DNA of 64,000 nucleotides from Flavobacterium lacus (GTDB taxonomy: Bacteria > Bacteroidota > Bacteroidia > Flavobacteriales > Flavobacteriaceae): assembly GCF_003268815.1 (NCBI RefSeq), contig NZ_QLSV01000002.1:248001-312000 (forward strand), written 5' to 3'. Shown piece after piece: positions 51,758 through 61,595 of the stretch; position 1 is the stretch's first letter, and the number at the start of each line of letters is the position of its first letter. Below the pieces are notes generated by a model, which ran no database searches, was not told the origin of the DNA, and was given only the letters and a program-made list of their open reading frames with translations. Made by a program: the position numbers and the translations under genes.

Positions 51758-53073
51758 TGCTAAAAAAAGCTTTTGAACCCATCGATAATGCTCCTTTAAT
51801 TCTATTTAGAATTACACTTGGGCTTTTAATTGCAGCAGAAAGCATTGTAGCCATTTTTACCGGTTGGGTTAAAAAAAATTTAATTGACCCCACAGTTCAC
51901 ATTCCACATATTGGTTTTGATTTTTTAGTTCCTCTACCCGGTTACGGCATGTATTTGTATTATGTAATAATGGGGATTTTAGGCGTTTTTATTATGCTTG
52001 GCTATAAATATCGCTATTCTTTAGGCTTTTTTACATTGTTGTGGATTGGTGTTTACTTAATGCAAAAAGCATCCTACAACAATCATTATTATTTACTCAT
52101 TTTGGTTTGCTTAATCATGCTTTTTCTTCCTGCCAATCACTATGCCGCTATAGACGCTAAAAGAAATCCGAACATAAAGAGTCTTACCATGCCTAGATGG
52201 AGTGCATGGGTGATGATTATTCAAATGACCATTGTCTATTTTTATGCAACGTTGGCGAAATTTTATCCGGATTGGCTAGATGGAACTTTTACAGGTATTT
52301 TATTTTCAAACCTTTCTAACTTCCCCGTTTTGGGCACTGTGTTTACCGAAAAATGGTTTCATGTTTTTATTGCGTACGCCGGAATTTTCTTTGATGGATT
52401 AATCATCCCTGCGCTGCTTTGGAAGAGAACTAGAAATAGTGCTTTAATCGCTAGTTTGATTTTTCACTTATTTAATTCCATTACATTACAAATTGGTATT
52501 TTTCCTTATTTTGCCATAAGTTTTATTGTGTTTTTCTATTCGCCCGAAACCATTCGAAACCTCTTTTTCAAAAAGAAACCACAACTTCAATTAGAAGATT
52601 TAAGTGCAAGCTATTCGTATTCAAAAGCAATAACGTATTTTTTTATCCCTTTTTTTGTCATTCAACTCATTCTTCCTATCCGACATTATTTTATTAAAGG
52701 AGATGTGCTTTGGACAGAAGAAGCCCACCGCTTAAGTTGGCGAATGATGCTCAGACAAAAAAGCGGCAGTACACATTTTAAAGTAATTGATAAAAAAACA
52801 AACCAAGAACTACCGTATAATATTGTTGAAAAATTAACCCGAAAACAGCTTGGTTTGGTTTCCAGTAAACCGGACGGAATATGGCAAATGGCTCAACACA
52901 TTAAAAAAGAATTTGCGGAGAAAAACATAGAGGTCAGTATTTTTATTGATTCACAGCTGTCCGTTAACAACAAGCCCTACAAAACCTTTATCGACCCCAC
53001 TGTTGATTTTGCTGAAGCAGAGTGGAATTATTTTGGCCATAATGACTGGATTTTGTTGTATGATAAAAATTGA
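51757..53073 (+). CDS. HTTM domain membrane protein (vitamin K-dependent gamma-carboxylase-like)
   Basis: A 438-residue membrane protein. The N-terminal 300 residues have six or more hydrophobic segments with the HTTM pattern: YNNHYYLLILVCLIMLFLPANHY and WSAWVMIIQMTIVYFYATLAKFYPDWLDG. A soluble C-terminal part follows. Homologues include vertebrate gamma-glutamyl carboxylase, but the role in bacteria is unclear. The ATG shares bases with the ribF stop (TGATG), so the two are translationally coupled. Confidence 0.85.
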   Translation: MLKKAFEPIDNAPLILFRITLGLLIAAESIVAIFTGWVKKNLIDPTVHIPHIGFDFLVPLPGYGMYLYYVIMGILGVFIMLGYKYRYSLGFFTLLWIGVYLMQKASYNNHYYLLILVCLIMLFLPANHYAAIDAKRNPNIKSLTMPRWSAWVMIIQMTIVYFYATLAKFYPDWLDGTFTGILFSNLSNFPVLGTVFTEKWFHVFIAYAGIFFDGLIIPALLWKRTRNSALIASLIFHLFNSITLQIGIFPYFAISFIVFFYSPETIRNLFFKKKPQLQLEDLSASYSYSKAITYFFIPFFVIQLILPIRHYFIKGDVLWTEEAHRLSWRMMLRQKSGSTHFKVIDKKTNQELPYNIVEKLTRKQLGLVSSKPDGIWQMAQHIKKEFAEKNIEVSIFIDSQLSVNNKPYKTFIDPTVDFAEAEWNYFGHNDWILLYDKN

Positions 53074-53178
53074 AATCTAATGGAAAAATAATTTTGTTGA
53101 TTAATTCTTAAAAAATCTTCACTTCTCCTTTACTTAAATCTTTAGAAAATAAGTATTTTTGACTCATAAATTAAAACC

Positions 53179-54264
53179 ATGAGCATCACTAAACACAATT
53201 GGACTAAAGAGGAAATTATTGCCATCTACAACAAACCGATGATGGACTTACTTTTTGAGGCAGCTTCTATTCATCGGGAGCACCACGACCCAAATGTTGT
53301 GCAAGTTTCTACTTTACTATCCATCAAAACCGGTGGCTGCCCGGAAGATTGTGGCTATTGTCCGCAAGCCGCTCGGTATCACACCAACATTGAAGGAAAT
53401 GACTTAATGAGCGTTCAACAAGTAAAAGCGCAAGCATTACGTGCTAAATCAACCGGTTCTTCACGTGTGTGCATGGGAGCAGCATGGCGGAATGTAAAAG
53501 ATGGGCCCGAATTTGATCAAGTGTTGGAAATGGTGCGAACCATCAATAAATTGGACATGGAGGTTTGTTGTACATTAGGTATGCTTACAGAAAATCAAGC
53601 TCACCGTTTGGCCGAAGCCGGTTTATATGCCTATAACCACAATCTAGATACATCAGAAGAATATTATAAAGAAGTGATTTCAACCCGTGGCTTTGAAGAC
53701 CGTTTACAAACCATTGATAATGTGCGAAAAACAAATGTTACCGTTTGCAGTGGTGGAATTATTGGCATGGGAGAAAGTATAGACGATAGAGCAGGAATGT
53801 TAGTTGCTTTATCCACGTTAAATCCGCAACCGGAATCAGTTCCTATTAATGCTTTGGTTGCTGTGGAAGGAACGCCGCTAGAAGAACAAAACCCAATTGA
53901 AATCTGGGAAATGGTTCGTATGGTCGCCACCACTCGAATTGTGATGCCGGAAACACAAGTGCGTCTGTCTGCCGGAAGAACTGAAATGAGTAGAGAAGGC
54001 CAAGCGTTGTGCTTTTTTGCAGGTGCTAATTCTATTTTTGCAGGAGACAAATTACTCACTACACCCAATCCGGATGTGAATGAAGACATGAAAATGTTTG
54101 ATTTGTTGGGGTTAAAACCTCAAAAACCATTCATCAAAATCATGCAACCAACAACTGTCGAAGCAGAAGATTCAAAATTTCAAGCCTTAGGCGAAAAGCC
54201 AAAATGGTCAAGACCCGGACATACTATTGAAAGAAACTTAGATGCTTCTATTAAAAATAAATAA
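53179..54264 (+). CDS. bioB: Biotin synthase
   Basis: A 361-residue radical-SAM enzyme that inserts sulfur into dethiobiotin. The 4Fe-4S motif is Cys54-x3-Cys58-x2-Cys61 in GGCPEDCGYCPQ. The family residues for the 2Fe-2S cluster lie in GSSRVCMGAAWR, EVCCTLGML, VCSGGIIGMGE and RTEMSREGQALCFFAGANSIFAG. Length fits. The rest of the biotin pathway is not in the window. Confidence 0.96.
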   Translation: MSITKHNWTKEEIIAIYNKPMMDLLFEAASIHREHHDPNVVQVSTLLSIKTGGCPEDCGYCPQAARYHTNIEGNDLMSVQQVKAQALRAKSTGSSRVCMGAAWRNVKDGPEFDQVLEMVRTINKLDMEVCCTLGMLTENQAHRLAEAGLYAYNHNLDTSEEYYKEVISTRGFEDRLQTIDNVRKTNVTVCSGGIIGMGESIDDRAGMLVALSTLNPQPESVPINALVAVEGTPLEEQNPIEIWEMVRMVATTRIVMPETQVRLSAGRTEMSREGQALCFFAGANSIFAGDKLLTTPNPDVNEDMKMFDLLGLKPQKPFIKIMQPTTVEAEDSKFQALGEKPKWSRPGHTIERNLDASIKNK

Positions 54265-54287
54265 TTAAACCAAGAAAAAGGTTAAGC

Positions 54288-54322
54288 AAAAAGCCCCCCC
54301 CTGATTTCTCGGAGGTCTTTTT
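54288..54322. terminator. Bidirectional terminator after bioB
   Basis: AAAAAG and CTTTTT flank an imperfect stem (C-rich left arm, GGAGG right arm) around GATTTCTC. Serves bioB and the convergent lipoprotein gene. Confidence 0.65.
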
Positions 54323-54340
54323 GTCTTTAATTCAAACGTT

Positions 54341-54808
54341 TTATCTGTAAGCTCTAAAAGTTCCGTTTGTCACCACTACAGTAGTACCTTCATCGTTAGT
54401 GCCAGAAAAGCTAAAAGTTCCCTTAACATACTCTGCATCTAAATCTGTAATAACAAGTGTTCCTGTTGAAGCATCAATTACTTCCTCTCCCATCCAAATG
54501 TTTGCAGAATAAAGTGTCTCTAAATTTGCATCGGTAGGTGTATCACTTGTAATTGTAAATGTTCCTGTTTCAATAACAACCGGCATCCATAACGAAATTC
54601 TTTCATATTCTGCACTTTCCATATCGTCACCAAGTATTAATCTTCTAAGAGATGTAATAGTGGCAGGATCCATATACTCTTTTTGTTCCCCGTTTAATGT
54701 AAATCGAACATATAATTCATCATCATTATTGGTTGACGAATCATCAGATGAGCACGAAGTTAAACTTAAAGTAAATACGGCAATCAATAGGTAAAATAAA
54801 TTTTTCAT
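54341..54808 (-). CDS. Hypothetical lipoprotein
   Basis: A 155-residue lipoprotein: MKNLFYLLIAVFTLSLTSC ends in a lipobox and is followed by a Ser/Asp/Asn spacer. The mature domain is acidic and beta-rich. No family recognised. The frame extends 12 codons upstream; the start at 54808 fits the signal peptide. Confidence 0.62.
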   Translation of the reverse strand: MKNLFYLLIAVFTLSLTSCSSDDSSTNNDDELYVRFTLNGEQKEYMDPATITSLRRLILGDDMESAEYERISLWMPVVIETGTFTITSDTPTDANLETLYSANIWMGEEVIDASTGTLVITDLDAEYVKGTFSFSGTNDEGTTVVVTNGTFRAYR

Positions 54809-54930
54809 AAATAAGTAATCGTTTATATTTTTAATTGGTTGCAAATGTAACTTTTCATTTTTGAACTCCCCTTAATAAAATTATTAATTTAACTACTTCA
54901 CTCTTTATTTAATGTAAAGACAAAAGCACA

Positions 54931-54958
54931 TAAAAAAACCTCCGATTTCTCGGAGGTT
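54931..54958 (-). terminator. Terminator of the large T9SS cargo gene
   Basis: AACCTCCGA (54937-54945) pairs with TCGGAGGTT (54950-54958), T7 on the minus strand. Between it and the stop codon lies a degenerate repeat of CCTCAG units (54973-55003). Confidence 0.85.
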
Positions 54959-54972
54959 CTAGTTTTATTAAC

Positions 54973-55003
54973 TCAGTACCTTAGAACCTCAGTCCCTCAG
55001 CAC
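54973..55003. repeat. Degenerate CCTCAG tandem repeat
   Basis: Short units ACTCAGTACCTTAGAACC then TCAGTCCCTCAGCACC repeat with a period of 9-12 bases in the 3' untranslated region of the 55011 gene. Small and degenerate; possibly replication-slippage sequence. Confidence 0.35.
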
Positions 55004-55010
55004 CTTTGTC

Positions 55011-58000
55011 CTATTGTTTCACCACCCGCACGGTTTTCGTTTCTTCCCCTTGCGTTACAATCACGTTGTAAACACCCGATGGATAACGGTCTCCGAATTG
55101 GTAGTTGGTTCCATCTTGTGCTTTCACTTCCTTCACTTCTAAAAGTCTTCCGGTCATGTCATACACGGTCAAACTTACTGGTTCAGTGTTAGAAGTTTTC
55201 ACATCAATACCAAAACTTGTGGCAAATGGGTTTGGAATAGCAATGGCTTTGAATCCATCAATTGTAGTTACATCCATTCTGGTTACTTCATCCGGTCTTC
55301 CGGCTCCTGGCGTAATAATGCTACACGATTTTCCGTAAGGCCCCCAAACTCCATTCAAACGAATGGCTACTCTAACAGTGTAAGTTGTACCTGATAACAA
55401 ACCGGTGAAATTATTCAACGTTACTGTTCGCAAGGGTCTATCAAACGTTTGGCTGTATGACTGACTCTCGTTTTCTAATAAGAAACGGTATTGTTGGGCA
55501 CCTGGATAAGACGCTGCAAAAAGAGTTGTTGTGTTTGAAGTAACTTGGTATTCATCACACTGCGCATCTTGCAAGCCAATCGTTGGGAATAAGGGGGTAG
55601 TAATGTTACAAACCGATCCGTACGACAAGTACGTTCCATCTGTATTTCTCACCGCTACCTCAACATTGTAAGTCGTGTTGTATTGGATGTTTGGTAAAGT
55701 ATTCAATCTTAAATCCCTAATCACACGATCACTTGTTTGAACGTCAATTGGATCCAAAGTATTGGTAATTCTAAATCTATATCCAGTGGCAAAAGGAACA
55801 ATGTTTGCAAAAATTGCATTATTGATATTGTTCATTGTTGTATTGCACTGCGAAGCTTGAATTTGTGTGGTCGTATCCGGTGTGGTTATTGTACATGGTG
55901 TGCCGTAAAACGGTTGCCACACGTTGTTGATTCTAACAGAAACTTCAACCGCATAGGTTGTATTAAACGCATAATTGCTTAATTGCGTGATACGGAATTG
56001 ACGTAAAAATCTGTCGATTGTTTGTACTTCATTAGTTGCCATGTTGGTTACTCTAAAACGGTAACCTTGAGCTCCCGGCACCAAAGCAGCATTCACATAA
56101 CTGTTTACAAATGGCAACGTCGTACCACACTGATTAGGTAGTACCACTGAAACAATAGGTGTACAACCGTTATCGATAGTGCCATCACAATCGTTGTCTA
56201 AACCATCGTAGCAGATTTCTGTTGCTCCGGGGTTAATTGCTGGATTGTTGTCGTCGCAGTCTAAACTATTGAGTACATAACCTACTGGCGCCACACAAGC
56301 TTGTTGTGAAATAGCAGCGTCTCCATACCCATCACTATCACTATCCGCATAATACGTGATTGGAATTAAAATAGTTACCACAACAAGTGTTCGTTCACTT
56401 TCAAGTCCATCAAGCGTTTGGGAAACATAATAGTTCCCCGATAATAAAACTGTATTAGTGTTTAGAGCAGCACCTCCTGTGGCAACATCATACCATTGCA
56501 AGGCAGCACCTATTGCAACTAAATCTGAAACCATAGCATTTCCGCAAAAAGTTTGAAATGAAGCAGCGGGTGCTGCAGTACTATTTACTGTAACTGTTAC
56601 CACAGTTCTTATAGTCTCACAGCTATTTTGTGTTTGTGAAACATAGTAGATTCCTGTAGCAATCGGCGTTGTTGGTGGTAAAACAGTTCCCCCGGTTTCA
56701 GAAGTATACCATTGAAGGTTACTTCCCGTTGCGGTTAAAGCGGCAACCGTAGTATTTCCGTAAAAAATTTGAGCTGAAGCCGTTGGTGCTACAGAAGTAA
56801 TGTTGATTGTTAAATTCAACGTAGCGGTAGCACAATCAACCACATTAGTATAGACACCACTTTGAGTATAAATTTGATCGTTTTCCGCCCAAGTATAACT
56901 ATCACAAGCGGTGATCGTTTCGGTTGTTGTAGTTGGTGTGCAAAAAATATAATTATTTGAAACACAAGATGCACCAACACTGTTGATTGCTCGAATCATG
57001 ATAGTACTTGGTACACTTGGCAATTCTAATGTTAAAGGACTTGTAGTGACATCTGGTGATAATGCCGTAAAAGTACTACCATTATCTAAAGAATATTCAT
57101 AATTCGTTATTGTTGGTGCTACTAATAAAGCAGTTTGCGTAAATTCAACTGAAACAGTTGTACCACTAATCGATGCCTCAGTAATTAGGGGTGCATCGGC
57201 TGATGGTAAAAAACTACTGGTCATCACACGGTTGCCCGAGCCATTGCCTGCTACTGCTACAAAAATTCCATTACCATAAGTGACACTATTCCACATGTTT
57301 TCAGCTGCGGAAGTTCTTAACGTCCAAATAATTCCATCCGGGCTGGTCATCACACGGTTACTTATTCCATTTTGTGCCACTGCAACAAAAAGACCGTAGC
57401 CATAGGTAACGCTAACCCAGGCATTATCCAAAGCAGAAGCTCTTGCCGTCCAAGTAATCCCGTCAGGACTTGTCATTACTCGGTTACCCGAACCACTACC
57501 TGCCACCGCTACAAAAAGACCGTTTCCGTAAGTAACGCCACGCCAAATATTATCCGCCGCTGAGGTTCTCAAAGTCCAGTTAATTCCATCTGGACTAGTC
57601 ATCACACGGTTTCCAGAACTAGAAAATCCCACTGCCACAAAAACGCTATTGCCATAGGTAACACTACTCCAGCTATAATCTGCTGCAGAGCTCCTCGACG
57701 TCCAGTTAATCCCGTCCGGGCTAGTCATCACGCGGTTACCCGAACCAGACTGTCCCACTGCCACAAAAAGTCCGTTGCCGTAAATAACGCTCACCCAATT
57801 ATTATCCGACGCTGAGGTTCTTGCCGTCCAAATAATCCCATCCGGACTCGTCATCACACGAGTTCCCGAACCAGATTGTGAGACCGCCACAAAAAGTCCG
57901 TTGCCATAAGTAACGTTAACCCACTGGTTGTTATTCGCTGAGGTTCTAGCCGTCCAGTTAATTCCATCCAAGCTTGTCATCACACGATTAGCAGTGCCGG

Positions 58001-59930
58001 TGGCCGCCACCGCTACAAAAATGCCGTTACCGTAAGTAACACTAATCCACTCACTTTCTGCCGCAGCTGTTCCTGCAATCCAGGTAATACCGCTACTTCC
58101 TGATGTGTTGGGCGTTAAACTAATGGCTACCGAAGCCGAACCACTGCTGGCTAAATTAACCGCACGGAGCTTCACTTGGTAGGTAAAACAATTGATTAAT
58201 CCACTACCTATGAACAATTGACTACCGGTTATTGATGGAGAAGGTGTTATCCAACTTTCTCCGTTATCAGTTGAATACTCATAATTAGTGATTGCAGATC
58301 CTCCATCATTGATAGGTGCAGTAAACTGTACAATACCGCCGGTATCAATGGGGGTTACCACCAAATTGGTAGGTGCATCTGGAACCGTGCCAAAGGAAGG
58401 CGTTGCTTCTTCCTCATTGGAAATACAAGAACTACCAACTGAATTAATCGCTCTTATTACAACAGGATAAGTTGTTCCATTGCTAAGGCCTGCGATGTCT
58501 ATCGGACTTAGATTAGAGGCTGGATTACGAACTGTCCAAGTGCTCCCATTATCAGTTGAATACTCATAATTGCTAGTCAAAGGCGCATGTACCGAAGCGG
58601 TTTGCGTAAAAGTAACCCGTAGGGAATTATTTCTTTCACTAATTGAAGTTATCGCCGGTGCATCGGGCACCAAAGAAAAACTACTTGTCATCACCCGGTT
58701 TCCTGAACCAGACTGCGCAACCGCAACAAAAAGTCCGTTGCCATAGGCAACGCTGCGCCAGTTAATGTCCGCTGCGGAGGTTCTCAACGTCCAAGTAATT
58801 CCGTCTGCGCTGGTCATCACGCGGTTACCCGTGCCTAAAGTTGCTACAGCCACAAAAAGACTGTCACCATAGGTGACGCTTTGCCAATTATTATCCACCA
58901 CAGAGGTTAGCGAAGTCCAGGTAATTCCGTCTGGGCTGGTCATTACACGGTTACCAGTACCATTAGATGCCACCGCCACAAAAAGGCCATCGCCATAGGT
59001 AACACTTTGCCAACTGTTGTCCGCTGCAGAGGTCCTCGACGTCCAAGTAATTCCATCTGGGCTAGTCATAACACGGGTACTACTACCAGAGCTTGCCACT
59101 GCCACAAAAAGTCCGTTCCCATAGGCAATGCTGTTCCAGCTATTATTCACTGCTGAGGCTCTGGAAGTCCAAGTAATTCCGTCTAGGCTGGTCATCACGC
59201 GGTTACCCGCACCCGAAGTTGCTACAGCCACAAAAAGACTGTTACCATAGGTAACGCTTTGCCAATTATTATCCACCACAGAGGTTCGCGAAGTCCAAGT
59301 AAATCCATCTGGGCTGGTCATCACACGGTTACCAGTACCATTAGATGCCACCGCCACAAAAAGGCCATTGCCGTAGGTGATGGAATTCCATGTATTATCG
59401 GCGGCGGAGGCTCTCGAAGTCCAAGTAATTCCGTCTGGGCTGGTCATCAAACGGTTGCCGGTACCACTAGATGCCACCGCCACAAAAAGACCATTGCCGT
59501 AGGTGATGGAATTCCATATATTATTGCCTGCGGAGGCTCTACTTGTCCATATTATTCCACTACTCTGAGATGTGGTGGGCGTTAAGCTCATAGCTACCGA
59601 AGCTGTGCCACTGCCTGTGGCATTTACAGCACGTAGCTTCACCTGATAAGTAACACAATTGGTTAAGCCACTGCTGATAACCAGCGGACTTGCTGTTACT
59701 TCGGGTGAAGGCGTAACCCAACTTACCCCATTATCAGTAGAATACTCATAATTAAAGATTGCAGATCCTCCGTTATTGGAAGGTCCGGTAAATTGTATCA
59801 TCCCCCCGGTATTCATGGAAGTGACCACCAAACTGGTGGGTTCTAAAGGGGATTGTGCTTGTGCAAAACCAAAGAACATAAATACTACCATTAAAATGAT
59901 TTTACTGGGTATTTCTAATTTTAAATTCAT
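55011..59930 (-). CDS. Giant T9SS cargo protein with two sets of seven propeller-blade repeats
   Basis: A 1639-residue exported protein (signal peptide MVVFMFFGFAQAQ). Order: Fn3 module; seven tandem 42-residue units of the form GITWTSRxSAxDNxWxSVTYGNGLFVAVAxxGxGNRVMTSPD; Fn3; Fn3; a second set of seven such units; Fn3; two Ig-like modules; a Ca-binding segment (DSDSDGYGD, then DCDDNNPAINPGATEICYDGLDNDCDG); three about 90-residue modules; and a T9SS type A domain ending GEETKTVRVVKQ. Its C-terminal 400 residues are near-identical to those of the protein at 61596. Exported by T9SS; adhesive or binding role inferred. Confidence 0.85.
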   Translation of the reverse strand: MNLKLEIPSKIILMVVFMFFGFAQAQSPLEPTSLVVTSMNTGGMIQFTGPSNNGGSAIFNYEYSTDNGVSWVTPSPEVTASPLVISSGLTNCVTYQVKLRAVNATGSGTASVAMSLTPTTSQSSGIIWTSRASAGNNIWNSITYGNGLFVAVASSGTGNRLMTSPDGITWTSRASAADNTWNSITYGNGLFVAVASNGTGNRVMTSPDGFTWTSRTSVVDNNWQSVTYGNSLFVAVATSGAGNRVMTSLDGITWTSRASAVNNSWNSIAYGNGLFVAVASSGSSTRVMTSPDGITWTSRTSAADNSWQSVTYGDGLFVAVASNGTGNRVMTSPDGITWTSLTSVVDNNWQSVTYGDSLFVAVATLGTGNRVMTSADGITWTLRTSAADINWRSVAYGNGLFVAVAQSGSGNRVMTSSFSLVPDAPAITSISERNNSLRVTFTQTASVHAPLTSNYEYSTDNGSTWTVRNPASNLSPIDIAGLSNGTTYPVVIRAINSVGSSCISNEEEATPSFGTVPDAPTNLVVTPIDTGGIVQFTAPINDGGSAITNYEYSTDNGESWITPSPSITGSQLFIGSGLINCFTYQVKLRAVNLASSGSASVAISLTPNTSGSSGITWIAGTAAAESEWISVTYGNGIFVAVAATGTANRVMTSLDGINWTARTSANNNQWVNVTYGNGLFVAVSQSGSGTRVMTSPDGIIWTARTSASDNNWVSVIYGNGLFVAVGQSGSGNRVMTSPDGINWTSRSSAADYSWSSVTYGNSVFVAVGFSSSGNRVMTSPDGINWTLRTSAADNIWRGVTYGNGLFVAVAGSGSGNRVMTSPDGITWTARASALDNAWVSVTYGYGLFVAVAQNGISNRVMTSPDGIIWTLRTSAAENMWNSVTYGNGIFVAVAGNGSGNRVMTSSFLPSADAPLITEASISGTTVSVEFTQTALLVAPTITNYEYSLDNGSTFTALSPDVTTSPLTLELPSVPSTIMIRAINSVGASCVSNNYIFCTPTTTTETITACDSYTWAENDQIYTQSGVYTNVVDCATATLNLTINITSVAPTASAQIFYGNTTVAALTATGSNLQWYTSETGGTVLPPTTPIATGIYYVSQTQNSCETIRTVVTVTVNSTAAPAASFQTFCGNAMVSDLVAIGAALQWYDVATGGAALNTNTVLLSGNYYVSQTLDGLESERTLVVVTILIPITYYADSDSDGYGDAAISQQACVAPVGYVLNSLDCDDNNPAINPGATEICYDGLDNDCDGTIDNGCTPIVSVVLPNQCGTTLPFVNSYVNAALVPGAQGYRFRVTNMATNEVQTIDRFLRQFRITQLSNYAFNTTYAVEVSVRINNVWQPFYGTPCTITTPDTTTQIQASQCNTTMNNINNAIFANIVPFATGYRFRITNTLDPIDVQTSDRVIRDLRLNTLPNIQYNTTYNVEVAVRNTDGTYLSYGSVCNITTPLFPTIGLQDAQCDEYQVTSNTTTLFAASYPGAQQYRFLLENESQSYSQTFDRPLRTVTLNNFTGLLSGTTYTVRVAIRLNGVWGPYGKSCSIITPGAGRPDEVTRMDVTTIDGFKAIAIPNPFATSFGIDVKTSNTEPVSLTVYDMTGRLLEVKEVKAQDGTNYQFGDRYPSGVYNVIVTQGEETKTVRVVKQ

Positions 59931-59956
59931 AAATGTTTTATTTTAAAAAGTACAAA

Positions 59957-59990
59957 CAAAATTAAAGATAAACAAGGGAGCGTTATTCAA
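59957..59990 (-). promoter_or_regulatory. Promoter of the giant T9SS cargo gene
   Basis: On the minus strand TAATTTTG (59964-59957) with TTG at 59990-59988, a 23-base spacer. The ATGCCGTT pair at 60001-60029 lies immediately upstream. Confidence 0.45.
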
Positions 59991-60000
59991 TAGATGAACG

Positions 60001-60029
60001 ATGCCGTTAAAATGGACCAGAATGCCGTT
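60001..60029. promoter_or_regulatory. Candidate AraC-type operator, pair 1
   Basis: ATGCCGTT at 60001-60008 and 60022-60029, direct repeats with a 21-bp period (two helical turns). Placed just upstream of the cargo gene promoter, an activator position. Confidence 0.6.
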
Positions 60030-60093
60030 CCTTTAACAAAAGGTTTTGGCTTTCAAAGCAAAAAATAAAACACATCGCATGAATATTTTACTC

Positions 60094-60122
60094 ATGCCGT
60101 TATTTTGACCATTCATGCCGTT
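60094..60122. promoter_or_regulatory. Candidate AraC-type operator, pair 2
   Basis: ATGCCGTT at 60094-60101 and 60115-60122, again with a 21-bp period and GACCA in the spacer. About 110 bases upstream of the AraC-type gene. The remaining bases of the 59931-60230 gap show no gene. Confidence 0.6.
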
Positions 60123-60230
60123 ATTTTATTCCAAAAATAAAAGCAATATAAATCAGTAAATGTTGTTTCTTTGTCAAGCAAGAACGCCTTTCGCAACGCC
60201 TTGCAGTTGACTACCTGACCCCAAGAGAAC

Positions 60231-61385
60231 ATGCTGATTAATTTATTGACTTTAATGACGGGCATTGTGGGTTTGATTACCACTGCCATTGCCGTATTCC
60301 GTCACAAAGCCAACCCGCTTATCAACAAGTATCTAATTATTCTTTTAAGCGTCCTTTCCGTTCGATTTCTCGTTCGTGGCTTTTCGGTCTACCTCAATGA
60401 AATCCCGACCGAAATATTTACTGGGATCAGTGTGTTTATGGTGATCTTGCTGGGTGCTTGCACGCATTTATACTTCAGAGATTTGGTTTACAGTAAAAAA
60501 TGGCGTGTCAAAGATGCCATCCACCTTATCGTACCTTTCGTAGTAGTGCTACTCCATCTATTGAATGTCCAACAACGATACGAGCATGCTCCAACCATCC
60601 GAATGGTCTATGTGGCCTTATTAATCGTGTGTGTTGCAACTTATAATTTTCTTAGCTACCGATTGTTGCGCAATACCATTTGGTCAAAAAAAAGAGGGGC
60701 ACCTTTCCTTGCAAAGCAAACCAAAGCAATCAAGAACTGGACTGTATACCTTTATACCGCCATCGTACTGCTTGGATGGATGATTGTCTTGGTGTTCATT
60801 ACCAATGGTTTCAATTACAACAGGAATGGAAATAGTTATCAAATAACCATTGCAGCACTTTTTTGGTTAGCTTTTTTCATTAAACTGCTGGCAACACCCG
60901 AACTCTTGTACGGCTATGATTTTATGAAAATAAAAATAGAGACCCTCAAAAAAGCCGATGTTGTTTTAAATGCTATTTGGATAGTAGACACAAGGCCAGA
61001 GATAACCAACCAAAAAGACCTCAAGATTAGTGGTATCGTGACAACCAATCTAAACAGCTACATCCACCAAATAGAAAGCCTTTCTTTTCATACCAATACC
61101 TTTAGAAATCCCGCGATAACGGTGGAAGATTTTGCCCAAAAACTAAACCTTCCCAAGGTGCATTTGCTATATGTTTTTAAATACCACTGCACCATTACCT
61201 TTGTCGACTATAAAAAAATGGTTCGCATTCATGATGCTACCAAGTTGCTGGAAACTGGTTTTTTAAAATCCAGCACGATGGAATCGCTTGCCATGGAAGT
61301 AGGCTTTTCCTCTTACAAGCCATTCTACACTAGTTTCAAATCAATCACTGGCGGAACCCCACAAGAATACTCTAAAACACTTTAG
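60231..61385 (+). CDS. Membrane-bound AraC family transcriptional regulator
   Basis: A 384-residue regulator. The N-terminal 230 residues hold about seven hydrophobic segments, the 7TM-type sensor found in Bacteroidota AraC proteins. The C-terminal part (about 290-384) is an AraC helix-turn-helix domain: ITVEDFAQKLNLPKVHLLYVFK and MESLAMEVGFSSYKPFYTSFKSITGGTPQEY. DNA binding must occur at the membrane. It sits between two related T9SS cargo genes, with two matching direct-repeat pairs upstream, so local and autogenous control is plausible. Confidence 0.88.
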   Translation: MLINLLTLMTGIVGLITTAIAVFRHKANPLINKYLIILLSVLSVRFLVRGFSVYLNEIPTEIFTGISVFMVILLGACTHLYFRDLVYSKKWRVKDAIHLIVPFVVVLLHLLNVQQRYEHAPTIRMVYVALLIVCVATYNFLSYRLLRNTIWSKKRGAPFLAKQTKAIKNWTVYLYTAIVLLGWMIVLVFITNGFNYNRNGNSYQITIAALFWLAFFIKLLATPELLYGYDFMKIKIETLKKADVVLNAIWIVDTRPEITNQKDLKISGIVTTNLNSYIHQIESLSFHTNTFRNPAITVEDFAQKLNLPKVHLLYVFKYHCTITFVDYKKMVRIHDATKLLETGFLKSSTMESLAMEVGFSSYKPFYTSFKSITGGTPQEYSKTL

Positions 61386-61542
61386 TAACTGTGGCATTCT
61401 GCAGTACACCACAAATGCAGCGGCTTTTCTCCATCCAACCCTATTATCAATTTCACAAGCAAAACACCAATCTGCAATAGCAATAAAATCTACGCATCTG
61501 CGGTAAATCCCAAGCGAAACGTCCGAAAAGAAAATAAAAAAC

Positions 61543-61569
61543 AAAAAAACCGCCCCTTTCGGAGCGGCT
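61543..61569 (-). terminator. Terminator of the LTD-containing T9SS gene
   Basis: ACCGCCCC (61550-61557) pairs with GGAGCGGCT (61561-61569), loop TTTC; T run on the minus strand. Confidence 0.85.
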
Positions 61570-61595
61570 TTAGTAGGATAGATAAAAACAAAAAT

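Noticed and set aside
59259..59585. Plus-strand open frame of 108 codons
   Set aside because: It is the antisense of the blade repeats; its repetitive His/Arg/Cys-rich translation mirrors the repeat period.
55011..59930. CRISPR-like regular DNA repeats
   Set aside because: The 126-bp period is a coding repeat in one open frame; there are no short repeats with unique spacers.
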